Source: Bugulina stolonifera
Taxonomy: Eukaryota > Bryozoa > Gymnolaemata > Cheilostomatida > Bugulidae
DNA: 64,000 nt
Reading direction: 5' to 3'
Assembly: GCA_935421135.1 (NCBI GenBank)
Contig: OW285187.1
Location: forward strand, 12,549,929 to 12,613,928
Shown: positions 38,132 to 50,400 of the stretch, one piece after another
How positions within the stretch are numbered: position 1 is the stretch's first letter
How the letters are laid out: each line of letters opens with the position of its first letter
The notes under the pieces: generated by a model
The model's input: the letters and a program-made list of their open reading frames with translations, nothing else
Databases searched by the model: none
What the model was told of the DNA's origin: nothing
Translations under genes and position numbers: made by a program

Positions 38132-38475
38132 CAGTAGTCAAAGTTGGAGGGGTCGTGGGGGGACGCAGTCCCCCTACCATAAATTTCAGGGGTCCCTCAG
38201 ACTGGTAGACCCCCTACATATCACTATTATTATAATGATACTAATTGGACCATATTTTACCTTGGACCAAATTTTAACCTGAAGTTATTGGATTTTGCAC
38301 CATTTTGGTGTCTAATTTTGATAAAGTTTCCAATTTCCGGGAGGGGGCTCAGGTGCACCTCCCGAACCCTCCCCACCGTCGCGCTGCGCGCACCGTTTGG
38401 GGCGCTTCACGCTCTCAAGTGATTATGTTAGCTACCCTAGAGACCCCCACCTCTTTTCTTAGACTTTGACCACTG
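38132..38475. mobile_element. hAT-type MITE with perfect 8-bp target duplication
   Basis: The ends are CAGTAGTCAAAGTTGG on the left and ACTTTGACCACTG on the right (complement CAGTGGTCAAAGT), with internal G-rich mirrored blocks. The octamer CCCTCAAA flanks both sides (38124-38131 and 38476-38483). These are hAT hallmarks. The element is 344 bp and non-coding, and clearly more GC-rich than the surrounding DNA, including a small CG-rich patch GTCGCGCTGCGCGCACCG. Confidence 0.88.
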
Positions 38476-39555
38476 CCCTCAAATCATTTTTCAAATTCAA
38501 TCAAGTAGCATGGATTTCAATCCTTTCTAAAACAGGTTTTCTTTGATAAGCCTACTCTGTGCTGCTTGCAACCGGCAACATGAACCAGGGCTATAAAATG
38601 ATTCAAGACACAATAATTTATTTCAATAATGCATGTAGATGCATTTTACTTGAGATAAGACGACATGCCATTCTCATAAATGCATTATATATTATATTAT
38701 CTCAAAAACTCTAATGAGCTGAGAACAAAACAAGTAATGGTTTACTTTTGAAATACAAATGTACAACAAAAATACCTTGACCTGTTTATCCTACGCCTAC
38801 AACATTAGGATATCTATGTAAAACTATAACCATTGTTCATTATTGACTGATTGTAGTCTATATTTACACAAAAACAAAACAATACTTAGAACAATTCACT
38901 CAGTAACTTACGCTTCAGTAATATTTTAGCTTACACTCCTCTGTATCACATAAGTTTACATACAGATATATTACAGACTTATACATAAAGCAAGTACCTA
39001 GGTGTAAATAGGCCTGTATCTACATTTGTTATGCATATGTGCATTTCTACATTCTCATATGAATAAAATAATGTTGATTATATTATCATACATATTTATT
39101 TGAATGCACAATTTTTTGTTTGACTTTATTATTGACTGATACTACAATAACAAATCCTCGTATATTGTTGAACCTTGGATGTAACATTGATTTTTATTAA
39201 GTTTTCAGTTAGTCAATTGCCATTTAATTCAAGTGCTGCATTTATATGCTACTCTACTTCAACATCATTCTGTGCTGATAGCCTGCTATAGTTTACTGTC
39301 AGTAGTTCGGATTCCTGCGATGAAATGATTTTACACAGATTTGAACATGGCTAGTTGTGACATTTAGTGGCTAGACACCACATAGAGTAAGTTGAACTAG
39401 TTATACATATATATATTATATGATTGTTTACTGCAAAAAAGTAAGGAATAGACTTGATTTACGTAAGTATTGCGATATTGGGCACCAGAGTATGCTACAT
39501 AACAGAGTAGCCTCTGGGGTTGTCAATGGAGTTGGTCATGGTCATTTACCCAAGA

Positions 39556-39971
39556 TAGCTTGACACGCTAGGTCCGGTGTGTGCACTTCATGTAATGTAA
39601 GCGCATATAGCTTGACGCTTTAGGTAAGGTGTGTGCACTTTATGTAATGTAAGCGCATATAGCTTGACGCTTTAGGTAAGGTGTTTGCACTTTATGTAAT
39701 GTAAGCGCATATAGCTTGACGCTTTAGGTAAGGTGTGTGCACTTTATGTAATGTAAGCGCATATAGCTTGACGCTTTAGGTCAGGTGTGTACACTCTATG
39801 TGATGTAAGCGCATATAGCTTGACGCTTTAGGTCAGGTGTGTGCACTTTATGTAATGTAAGTACATATAGCTTGACACTTTAGGTCAGGTGTGTACACTT
39901 TATGTGATGTAAGTACATATAGCTTGACGCTTTAGGTCAGGTGTGTACACTTTATGTGATGTAAGTACATG
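39556..39971. repeat. Minisatellite, 52-bp unit, eight copies
   Basis: Units start TAGCTTGACGCTTTAGGTAA and continue GTGTGTGCACTTTATGTAAT then GTAAGCGCATA. Copies begin at 39556, 39608, 39660, 39712, 39764, 39816, 39868 and 39920. Later copies carry shared variants (GTACATA for GCGCATA, GTACACTTTATGTGATG), so the array grew by local duplication. It ends 425 bp before the TMEM200-like start codon. Confidence 0.9.
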
Positions 39972-40395
39972 TAACAGTATTATATAAATGTTATTTCCAA
40001 CAGGCTATGTAATCGCATCATGTACTTTGAGGGCATGCTACTCTGTGTTATCATAATAATATGCTGTATTGTTTGGTATCTACATCTCAACAAGATCAAC
40101 ATTAGCATGCAATTATCACCCTCCCAGGGGGCTTCGATAAAATACTCTTTTGTTTCAATTGTGTAGGAATATTAGCATGACATGGTTGTTACTTCTTAGT
40201 TAGTCAATCGTTTAATGTTATCATAAGTAAAACTCTATGGATTTACAAGCCCTTAGTGTACCAAGAGAGAGAGAACATACAATGGCTGCCATACAATATA
40301 ATAGGGAGTGTCACAATCATTCTTGAATATTTATAGGTAAGTCCAGCACATTGAAGTAACATTTAGCTTCACGTCTTCTAGCCAAAACAGCACAA

Positions 40396-41190
40396 ATGTT
40401 TGCTAGAGCAGCGATTGTAGGAAGAGTTGCGAGGGAGCGTACAGAAGCTCGTAGAAACTACTTACAACACAAAAGAGAATTGAAAAAGAAGGTACCACAG
40501 GCTTCGTTCCGACAGCGTTGCTTTATCCCACTGCTACGAGGACCATGCATTACTGTGGCATCGGGCGTCTTTCTCATCATCATCGGCGCGATAATGTGCA
40601 ATTTTGCCTTTCATGCTGATCACTTTTCACAGATACAAATCATTCAACAGAGAAACAATGATTCACAGCCTGAAGAATCTATCAATGAAACTAAATTTCA
40701 GGCTCTAAAATCTCTAACTTTTATTGGGCCGTCAATAATGGGACTGGGTATATTCATCATCATCATAGCATGTGTGTTATTGATGGACAGAAGAGACCAT
40801 ATACTGAAGGAATACACTGACAGTATGCTACGTACTCAACAGAATATGAGTATGGAGTTATCTTACTGCGTCGTTACATCTAGTGGACTGCCGGGCTTGT
40901 CATCAAGACGCACTAACTATAAACATTTCAATGCGTCTAATAAACAGAATCCTCCGGCAGCTAAGAAACTATTGTCACAGTCTTCCTTGCCCTGTATCCG
41001 AAGTTGTCAGATGGCAATGCACGACATAGCCGAAGTAGAAGGGCAGCAGGTTGAGCTGAGCACTCTACAGCCTGGTGGCTCAGTAAATCTGAATCAGGCA
41101 TCTGTTAAATGTGAAACAGAAAATGACAATGTATTCTGTGATGACGAATGTCACACGAAAAAACTGCTACCAGAAACATCACAGCTATGA
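40396..41190 (+). CDS. TMEM200-like two-pass membrane protein
   Basis: Single uninterrupted frame of 264 residues. The N-terminus is strongly basic (residues 1-50). A first membrane helix is at about 51-72 (VASGVFLIIIGAIMCNFAF). A short non-cytosolic loop follows with a possible N-glycosylation site (NET, 97-99). The second helix is at about 107-130, in the motif LTFIGPSIMGLGIFIIIIAC. Next comes MDRRDHILKEYTDSML and a polar C-terminal tail. The motif G-P-x-x-MG-x-GIFI followed by charged DRRD and TxxM is typical of the TMEM200 (DUF2371) family, whose biochemical role is unknown; localisation to a membrane is the only safe inference. The ATG at 40396 gives the full basic N-terminus. A canonical AATAAA at 41349-41354 lies 159 bp after the stop. 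Family assignment is moderate, the gene itself is secure. Confidence 0.8.
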   Translation: MFARAAIVGRVARERTEARRNYLQHKRELKKKVPQASFRQRCFIPLLRGPCITVASGVFLIIIGAIMCNFAFHADHFSQIQIIQQRNNDSQPEESINETKFQALKSLTFIGPSIMGLGIFIIIIACVLLMDRRDHILKEYTDSMLRTQQNMSMELSYCVVTSSGLPGLSSRRTNYKHFNASNKQNPPAAKKLLSQSSLPCIRSCQMAMHDIAEVEGQQVELSTLQPGGSVNLNQASVKCETENDNVFCDDECHTKKLLPETSQL

Positions 41191-41348
41191 GGTAGTTCAA
41201 GTAACACTGGTAGTTGTTTTCCAACAGCAGCTTCGTCACTTTTACATTTCATGAAATGTTGTAGCAACAATCCATTGTTCCTCTTCCATGTCAATATATT
41301 ATGCAACTTAATTTTTCTAAATGTAATTCTGCTTTGTGCTTAAACACC

Positions 41349-41354
41349 AATAAA
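41349..41354 (+). terminator. Polyadenylation signal AATAAA (TMEM200-like gene)
   Basis: AATAAA 159 bp downstream of the TMEM200-like stop codon, followed by a T/G-containing stretch (GGTTTGTAATG). It is the first canonical signal after the stop. Confidence 0.55.
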
Positions 41355-44300
41355 GTACTCACTATGGTTTGTAATGCACATCTCCATATACTATGATCTA
41401 ATATCATTATATTATATAATACATACATGTAATTGGATACTGTAAAGCATAGATACATGCATATGTAGGCCTACATCTGTATATGTATATTATGTACACT
41501 ATAATGTACATGCCTACCTTGTATTACTATACCATCTACCTTCTATATATTTATACAATACAACCCCATCTGACTGAAGTTGTATAAATAGTAATAAACA
41601 GTATCATGGCAATAGAGAGGCAGTACTTTGATACTTACAGCAATTGTCTTCTCATGTACTTGTGATACTATGCATGAATTCATAACATATTACATGTGCG
41701 TATATAGGTTTATATGTATACCTTATGTAAATGTACATCTACCAGTGTCAGTGTCAGAGTGGAGCAAGCATTTGCATTTCCAAAGTAATGCCCATTACAG
41801 TGTGTATCCTTGAGTCTAAAGGTGGATACGCACCTTGTGCTCTTGAAGTTGTAACACTACTGTACATGTATATGATTGTACTGTACTGTTACTACTACTA
41901 TAGTATGTTATAACAGACAACTGTTTTGGTTTTGTTCAGTTAAATGCTGGTAGATCCTTATTTCTAGCAGTAGTGTTTAGCAATAATACAGCTTTTTGCA
42001 GTTATCAAGGAAGCCTATCATACTAGGCCTTATGAAGCTGTATTATTTACAATGTACATGTAGGATGTATGTACATGTATATTGGAAAAATTTAATATTA
42101 TGTTGTAGGCCAATTAAATTTTTGAGGTTTGACAATTTAATGAAGCATGCCGATCCACATCATCACACCAGCATACAAAACGTATATACATGTAGATGGA
42201 TAGATAGTGCACCTGTGCTGGAGAATATAGATATGCATGTCAGTACTACTGTTAGTACCTAGGCCTATACACTATATATTACTTATGTGCAATGTACAAT
42301 GTATTACATCTTGGTATATTACATACATGTACATGCATATACAATGTACATGTATGTAAGCATATAAACCTGGTTGTGTGACTTTTTACCCATGACCAGA
42401 GTTCATTAGGGAAGCTAATTAAAACGAATATAAATAGTTTATTAGCTAAATTAATGGCCAGTAAAAATTAGCTACAAGATACTTTCAGTATTCCGGTCAA
42501 CATACTTTGCTCTAGCTTTGTGAAGAATATAGTATATTATAAGTGGCCTAGCCAGTCAACTGCTGTGTAGTGTATAGTATAGTGTAGTGTAGGGCAGTGT
42601 AGTGCAAGTAGCATGTGTTATGTGATAGTATCAAAATAATATTGCACTACCGTGGTAATGCACATGTGGAAATTGAACATTATAAATCCCAGTTAATTTG
42701 GGGATTGAATATTTTATATAGAATCTCTATTACAGCAAAGGTTAGACTGTCCTCTCCTATATATATTTACCTTTATCTCTTCATCTTTGCCAGGAGGGAG
42801 ATTGGTTAAATATTAGACAATCATATGGCTTTATATTTTGATGTTTTTCTGACAAGGAAATTAAATTGTTTCTTATTTTTGTATATTTTTATTATAGCAT
42901 TATAAGCCTTTTGTGAACTCATAACAGTATAGACTCTATAGAGTGTCCTAATCATAAGGTTCTGCCAATCTCTGTAGTCGACCAGACCAGACCAGACGGT
43001 GTTGTAGAATCATGTCTGCAGGGCCTGGCTTCCTACGAAATCTTTTGCTTTCACAGTTGGCGAGGTCTCGACTTTCACCCAGAAGTGGGTGTACACGTAC
43101 ATGTATATGGTAAAATAGTAAAATCACGTAGTTGAGAGTTGTGTTGTCAATTTATCATTGGGAAGGCCAACTTGGAGCACACAGTAAGGCTGGCACAGTA
43201 AGATACTTAGATTATGCTATTTGCTGTAAATCTATTCCATTGTGAGTGGCAAAACTCATGGTATGCAGTTCTAATGGTTTAGCAAGTAGAAATATGTGCA
43301 GGTAGTACAGGTTGCTATTTAGTAAAACTGTATCAATGTGAGTGGTGTGGAGTTACAATGTACAGTATACTAGAAAGGAAGGACAACTCCTATTATTGTC
43401 AGAGCACCAAAATTGCAATGGCTGTGTGGATTATTAGCACTTACATATTTATTATTGATATAAGATGGAAATACATAACATATCAGCACAATAAAATTAA
43501 CATCAAATATAAACTATATTATTTTATTTTGGTTAGGCCTTGGTTAAGTTTATTGAGCAAACCTACTAGCACAAGATTACTGCTACGGTACAACAGCCTG
43601 CCCTCAGGATTTCACACCAAGTACTTGGAACACAGGTTATGTTGACATTTTATCTACTGTAAGAAGTGGGAGTATAGATTGGCAAAAATATATAATCATT
43701 ATAGCCTATAGCAGCGGACAAACATATTAATGGCATGATCACAGAGCTTAGCTATTCTTGATATGCATAAAAATGCAACAAAGTTAATAAAATGTAGTAG
43801 TATAGAAATGTACCATTCACTCTTCCTAACTCTGTAATAACAATAATGTGACTATTTATCTAGTTAGTATGAGTAACCTAGTGATTGTAACATGAAGCAA
43901 AGATAGTAAGGATTAAAAGGCCAGAGTGATCTTCACTAAACTGAGATCAGATATTATTTTTATATTATATTACTGTGGTGCAGATGCAAGCAAGAAAAAT
44001 ATATTATTTGAATGAAATAAATTTTACAAAATAGGCATCTGCTAAGTGAGATATGTGGCTAAACCGTTTGAGAATACCAAAAATAGTTAGTTTAACTCTA
44101 CATCTCTATATTAAATAGAAGTACTGTAACTACCAGTAATATATAAGCAAATTATAGAGTAAGTATATATATATATATAGATTAGTAATTGGAAGAATGC
44201 CAAACTGTGCCAGAAACAAACATAACTAATGATAATCAATATATTGATAAGTTTGTACAAAAATAGAGATAACTTGCCATCACAAAATACATATAATAAT

Positions 44301-44436
44301 ATTTTCACGGAGACCAACATTACTCTTACTTAACTTCTTTTCATTTGTTCATAGTTTTCATAAAGTTTTTGCTTAGAGGATGACAGTTCATCTTAGATTT
44401 GGGAATTTTCGGCGTTAGAATACCTTTCTTAATGAT
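41355..44436. other. Intergenic between convergent TMEM200-like and CDC14 genes
   Basis: AT-rich sequence with many TACATGTA palindromes (for example near 42050, 42325 and 42345), a short GTGTAGTGTA-rich run near 42570-42605 and a (TA)n run near 44165-44180. I see no gene. Confidence 0.45.
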
Positions 44437-47400
44437 CTAGTAGAGCGTGTACGAGCCGTGGATCGTCTGCAACAATAACAGCACATAAATGTTATTACAA
44501 TATATGCAGATACTGTATAGCCTAGTCTTAGACCTGAACCTATAACACTCATGAGCATAAGCAACCTGTCATGTTTTGTAAGAGTTACCTACTCATGACT
44601 AATAGGATAACTCCAACTTAGGAAACTATAATGCTACTTTCTAAGCATAACATGTATATAAAATAATTGTACTCTCAGACCCCCAACAATTCTTTCAATT
44701 CTACCCACCCAACAAAAAACCATTCTTTGTTGCATGGTTGAAGCTTTGAGCATTGATAGAACAAAATTGATTCTTGTTCTCAAAGTGATGAAGTTTGTTG
44801 GAATTATACAAATGACAACTCCCAAATTGTAAATATATTGTGTCACTGAGCAGACATCTTGGAAGAGTTGGGGCCTGGGAAGTTATATAACTCATACATA
44901 CAGGTTTTGTGAGATAACTTAGACAGCGACAAGAAGACAAAGTATATAATAAAGAAAGTTATGAGCTAAAAAGTGTTAAATAATATGAGTAAGCTGAGCT
45001 AAAAACATGGAGGAAGGAAATGTACCCAATATTGTGACAGACAGGGACTACTGCCAGTAACGTGTAATATGATGCTGATAATTTCTCCAGACATAACTGT
45101 CTGCGATGGATTGTTCCTGTAATCACATTCATTATTTAAAGCTAATAAAATATTTTTTTAAATATAATATCGTTTTCATTAGCGCAACCACTTTGTATAA
45201 TATCATTTCTAAAATTTTCAGCTTGAAATTTAGCTAATGGTGCACAGTACACCAATATTTTAGGTGAGAGACGAGCTGACACTTGTATGAGACAAGCAGG
45301 ATAACAAGAAATATATAGTGCCTCACACTGCACCCAACAAAATTAGCGGCTAGAGGATCACATTAAGATTCACACAGCGTTTTACAGTGGAAGAGCGCCA
45401 TAAACCAGCAGTAACACATCCCAACATAGCAGTGCGTGTGTTCATGGCATTCAATTTTGCACAGTGTGAAGTCAAACACATTATTCTCAATCCAATATAA
45501 TCACACTATGTATGATAAGGATTTTATAATAATAATAACTTTCATTTGTGAAGTGCTGTGGAGAATGCCAAGGCAGTACAGCACAGTACACACCACTACC
45601 GTGGCCGATTTCTGCCACACAGTGTAAAACTAAATTGCAATTTACATGATATTGAATCCTAAAATGAATGAAATCAAAATTAAATTCACCTGAAATAAAA
45701 TAAATCATGTGAAACTAAACTCAAACTTAAATAAAATATGAAGTTCATATGAAACTGAAAGTGAACTCACATGAAACGAAAACGAAAAACGCCTGAAACC
45801 AAAATGCCAATTCACATGAAACAAAATTTATGGGCGTTACTTATTGTGGCAAAACGAAACTACACCTCCACCCTGGCGTAGAGATACACTTGCGTCTTTG
45901 AGATTACTGGGTATTATTAATAATTTGACATAGCAAATGTCATCAATCTAGTCCATTGATTTTTATATTTTCACATTATTATTAAAATACTCAAAATAAA
46001 GGAATCAGCACCAAATGAACAAATGTAGCAGTTAGCAATACTCTCGCAGTACTAATAAGATCGAGACTTGAGAGTACAACTCTTTTACTATATTTTGTAA
46101 TAGTTTTAATGTAATATTAATAGTGATTTTGTAATTTTGCAGCAAAATTTATCATTAAATCACAAAAAACTCTAGACAAGTTGTAAATATTTTTGATAAA
46201 ATGTTATCATTTTTTTCGAGACTGTCAAAATGTAAATTTAAATACATAATTTTTATTAAAAATACTGTAAATACTCTCATAAAAGCGTGTTGTTACTAAT
46301 ATTCGCCTTCCTCCAAGTAGGTTGATGAAATACATATTGTACTTTTATTATTTGCATCTAAAGTAAACACCAAAATACAATTAAAAATACCAAAATAACG
46401 GACTATTTCATGTCACACCACTCATGTACTTAATGTAGTTTCGTTTTGTTGCTATGAGTAACACCCCTAACTTTCGTTTCAGGTGAATTGCAATTTGGTT
46501 TCATGTGAGTTCACTTTCAGTTTCACATGAACTGAAAATTTTATTTGAATATCAGTTTGGTTTCACATGATTTATTTTATTTCAGGTAAATTTAATTTTT
46601 GTTTCATTCATTTTAGGATTCAGTATCATGTGAATTGCAATTTAGTTTCACATTGTGTGGCAGAAATCGGCCACGGTACACCACCAAATATTTAGTGTAT
46701 CGTAGTCACTTACTGCAGAAGGACGAGAGTCTAATTGATAATTTGAAGATGAGTCATAGTCTCTTTTTGAGTACAAATCATTTAATGCAGACGTATATGC
46801 AGATGGTGAGTTGCTGTCATCACCAATACGATACAAAGAGCTGGAGCTAGGCTGTTTATCACGCGTGTTTGTGCCACTCCTAAGGATTAGAGAGTAACAA
46901 CTAGTTATATAACTATGAGTCGGCCACTATGACTGTGAGCCGACCAAATTGCTGCTTGTGATTTTAGTAAGCAAACTTTGAAACAACAGGCAGAGCTAAT
47001 AGCAGAATTCTTGACAAGACAAGAGCACATACTTTGCACTTTAATTGACAAGACCTAGCATTGCTAACAGCGGAGTGTGAAGCAGAAACAGTAGAACTAG
47101 AAATACACGTATCTAGAAGTGACCATGACTATATCTAACTATTTTAGTGGCTTGTAGTCACTCTGTACTAGTGAGTCACAGTACCACAGTGACTTAGAGG
47201 GACTAAGTGCTAGTGACCAATATTGAGCCAGTACTAGTAACTAGTAGCGACTCACAGTGACACACAACTAGTGACTAACAATGTTTGAAAGTGAGTCAGC
47301 ACTAGCAACTAGTAGTGACTCCAGTGAGTCAGTACTAGCGTCTAATAGCGAATCTCAGTGATTCTAAGTAACTGCAGTGTAGTTGCTACTAAAACTGAGA

Positions 47401-50400
47401 CCAATGTAATAAGAAAAGGTGGAATACACAACTAAGGAACATGCGATCAAGATAAAGTTGATGACTGGCAACTTCCATTTAACGTATCTGTGGAAGACTT
47501 CTTTTGGTCCCAAAACAAATTTTGGATCATATTAGGCTAATGTGAAGATGTGAGACTTTGATCTGTTTGATCCCAGTCAGGCATCCTTGATTGTGTAAAC
47601 CATATCTTCTACTCAGTTTTAAAATAGGTGTTGAAATTGTTTTCCCAGAGAATCTATCTAGATAGAAGAAAAGTTGGAGGGGATTTACCTTACTACCACT
47701 AGTTCACTAAAAATTAGAACTTAGTGCAAAGATTCTAGACTATCTAAACTACAGTATCACTCAGGACGTAAACTCACGGTTTAAGGGAGGCGGTGCTTCC
47801 TGAAGCAGAGCGGCCATGCCTCTTAGTCTCTGTCCCCAGAGCTGAACTACCATGCTTTAGGGGTGTGGAGGAAGCACTACCCGTCTTGGCTGAAGAACTG
47901 CTAGTCCGCAATGGCTGTGTGCTTGATCTGTGGTGTTCTTTAGGCAGATCAGAGCTGTAACAAAGAGGTGAATAATAAACTATTTATTTTATAGAAGTTA
48001 GTTACTGCTTTGATTCACCAAAAGAAAGTTGTAACAACATTCTGTATAATAAAGTACAATAATGCAAGCCAATAAAACATGGAAGGCATAAAAGTTATTT
48101 ATATTAGTTATATATTATACAAAATATAACATCTTTGAAATATAAAACCGACAGTTGAATGAGTGTGCTATCAACATAATTGCAAACAAACTCTAACGAA
48201 AGTGATAAAACCAGGTCGAGCAACAGCATGTATTTTAATTAAATAGAATTCATACAGTATAAATATATTAGGATTATTCATGCGAGCCCAGCGTTTCCGC
48301 TATGTAAGTTTGAATGTAATGGGCAGCAGTGACATATTTAATTTTAAACCAAGTTTGATATTATTTTGACGAGAGTGAGCCTAACATGTCGAGTTTGAAG
48401 AATGAATGGATCTGGATGTTTAAGGGTCAATCACATGTTTGGTGAACAAGGAAGAGGAAAAGACACTGTGGATGTCGTTGACATTACACAACAATAGACA
48501 ATCAACTCTAGTGAAGATCAACCAAAACAATAGCAAAACTCACATGGCCGTTACATGGCCATAAATTACCAAAGATGGTAAGTAAAATGTGTAGAAACAG
48601 TTAGTGTGCATATTTGAAAGGCACTTGAAAGAGCAGAAGCCCAAGAGCTTTGAACTAAACGTCTATCAGCCCAAGTGCAGCATGCTTCATGCTATGCACT
48701 AGACTGACAGGCTACTGTTAGTACATTGAATGGTAAGGGGGCAAACATGACGCCCCGACTTACATCCAGCTACCGTAGTACAAGTGTCTAGGCCGAATGA
48801 GGTCATTTTCAAAACTCCTAGAACATGAAAAGTGGTGATAAAATATTTAATATGAAATTGTATTCAATGCCCACAAACACATTCAATAGCATATCTTACT
48901 ATAATATTAATGCATGTACTAACAGTGGTATAAGCTACGAGGTAGGTGCATAGAGATAATTCTATGGTAGCGTGTATTTGAATGGCTCACGTATATACAC
49001 TAGAATAATTTCCTGACTCAAGCGTACCTCGAACCGGTTGTTGCTGCCCTGGAGTGTCTCTGCCGCTGGTGAGCTGCCTTCAACGCATTCAGACGATCAC
49101 CCTGAGTCATACCCACTGATCTTGAGGAGCCTGAGGCTAGTTTCTAAACATAGGACAAAAAAGTAAGTAATAAGAACCAGATAAAAACTTAAAAAGTAAA
49201 TAAGTGAAAGAGGCTAACTAGTGGTAATGTATTCTGTTCACTGTGCTAGACGATTAGGTGCCATAGAGGCACCGGGTTCAAACCCCAGTCAGGGATTGGT
49301 ATTTTCGTGGATGTGAAACGAGTCTCTGACTTCTCAATAGACAAATTTCTTGTATAAAAACATCATACAGATAAAAGAAACAAACAAGAAGTGTACATCA
49401 TGGTTGTACTATGTGATTCTTCTGCTTAATATTTTGGTTGAAATCTCATCTACATCTACATAGTATGTGGGTTGGTTTGGTAACAGAACATCAATGGTGA
49501 TTGGTTTGGTTAAATTGTTCCGTTTGGTTACAATTTGGTAATCAACAGCGTTGTTCACTTTACCGAGTCATCGAGGTATCTGGAGGTGGTGTCCACATCA
49601 TTGTTGTTGTTAGTCAGCCGATAGTCATCTTCCATCAAGTCTTTGATTCTCATCTCATCGACAGACCTGGCTAGATGGTCGTATGAGGTTAGACGAGTTG
49701 GACTACTACGGGAGCTGTACCCGTGTCGACTCTGCTTATACCTAGATCTATGGGCGTCTCCTAATGCCCATGACCATGCTTGCTTTCTAAAATATTGGTT
49801 TGTACACTTAGGACATAGAAATAGTATTATACTTGCACACAAGCAATTGGAATAGTCTTAAAGCGTTCAATTTTATCAGTAAGAATATTTTAGAACATTA
49901 TTGTGACTAATGCTGCATATAGGCTGCAACTTAGAAAGTCCGTTAAGAATGGTGAAATACACCAGTGTGATTAATTGAACGCAATAAGATATTCCAGATA
50001 TTGCCAGACAACTGATTGAAGTACATACATTCCTCGCACAGGTCGATCGTGTCCGTTCCCTATTCTTTTTATTAGGTAAAGCTTTTAGAAGTTCAAGGTC
50101 ATCATAACAAGAATTTGAGGTGAATTCATCCTCATTTGGAGGAACAGAGCTAAACTCTGAGGAGTCCAGGGAGGATTTCCTTCTTTTTATACCAGATTCT
50201 ACATTTAGATTCCACCACCAGGATTCATGGCTGTGTTAAAGTAATGGAGTAGAATTCATGAGAGATGAGGTGAGAGGAAAGATTGTGACATAGATGTATG
50301 GGTGTGACATAGATGTATGGGTGTGACATAGTTATATGGGTGTGACACATATGCATAGGTGTGACGAAATTTAGATTAAAATTGTGTCCCCATCTAGTCA

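Noticed and set aside
39556..39971. CRISPR-like regular repeat array
   Set aside because: The 52-bp units are contiguous with no unique spacers, and the context is eukaryotic; it is a minisatellite.
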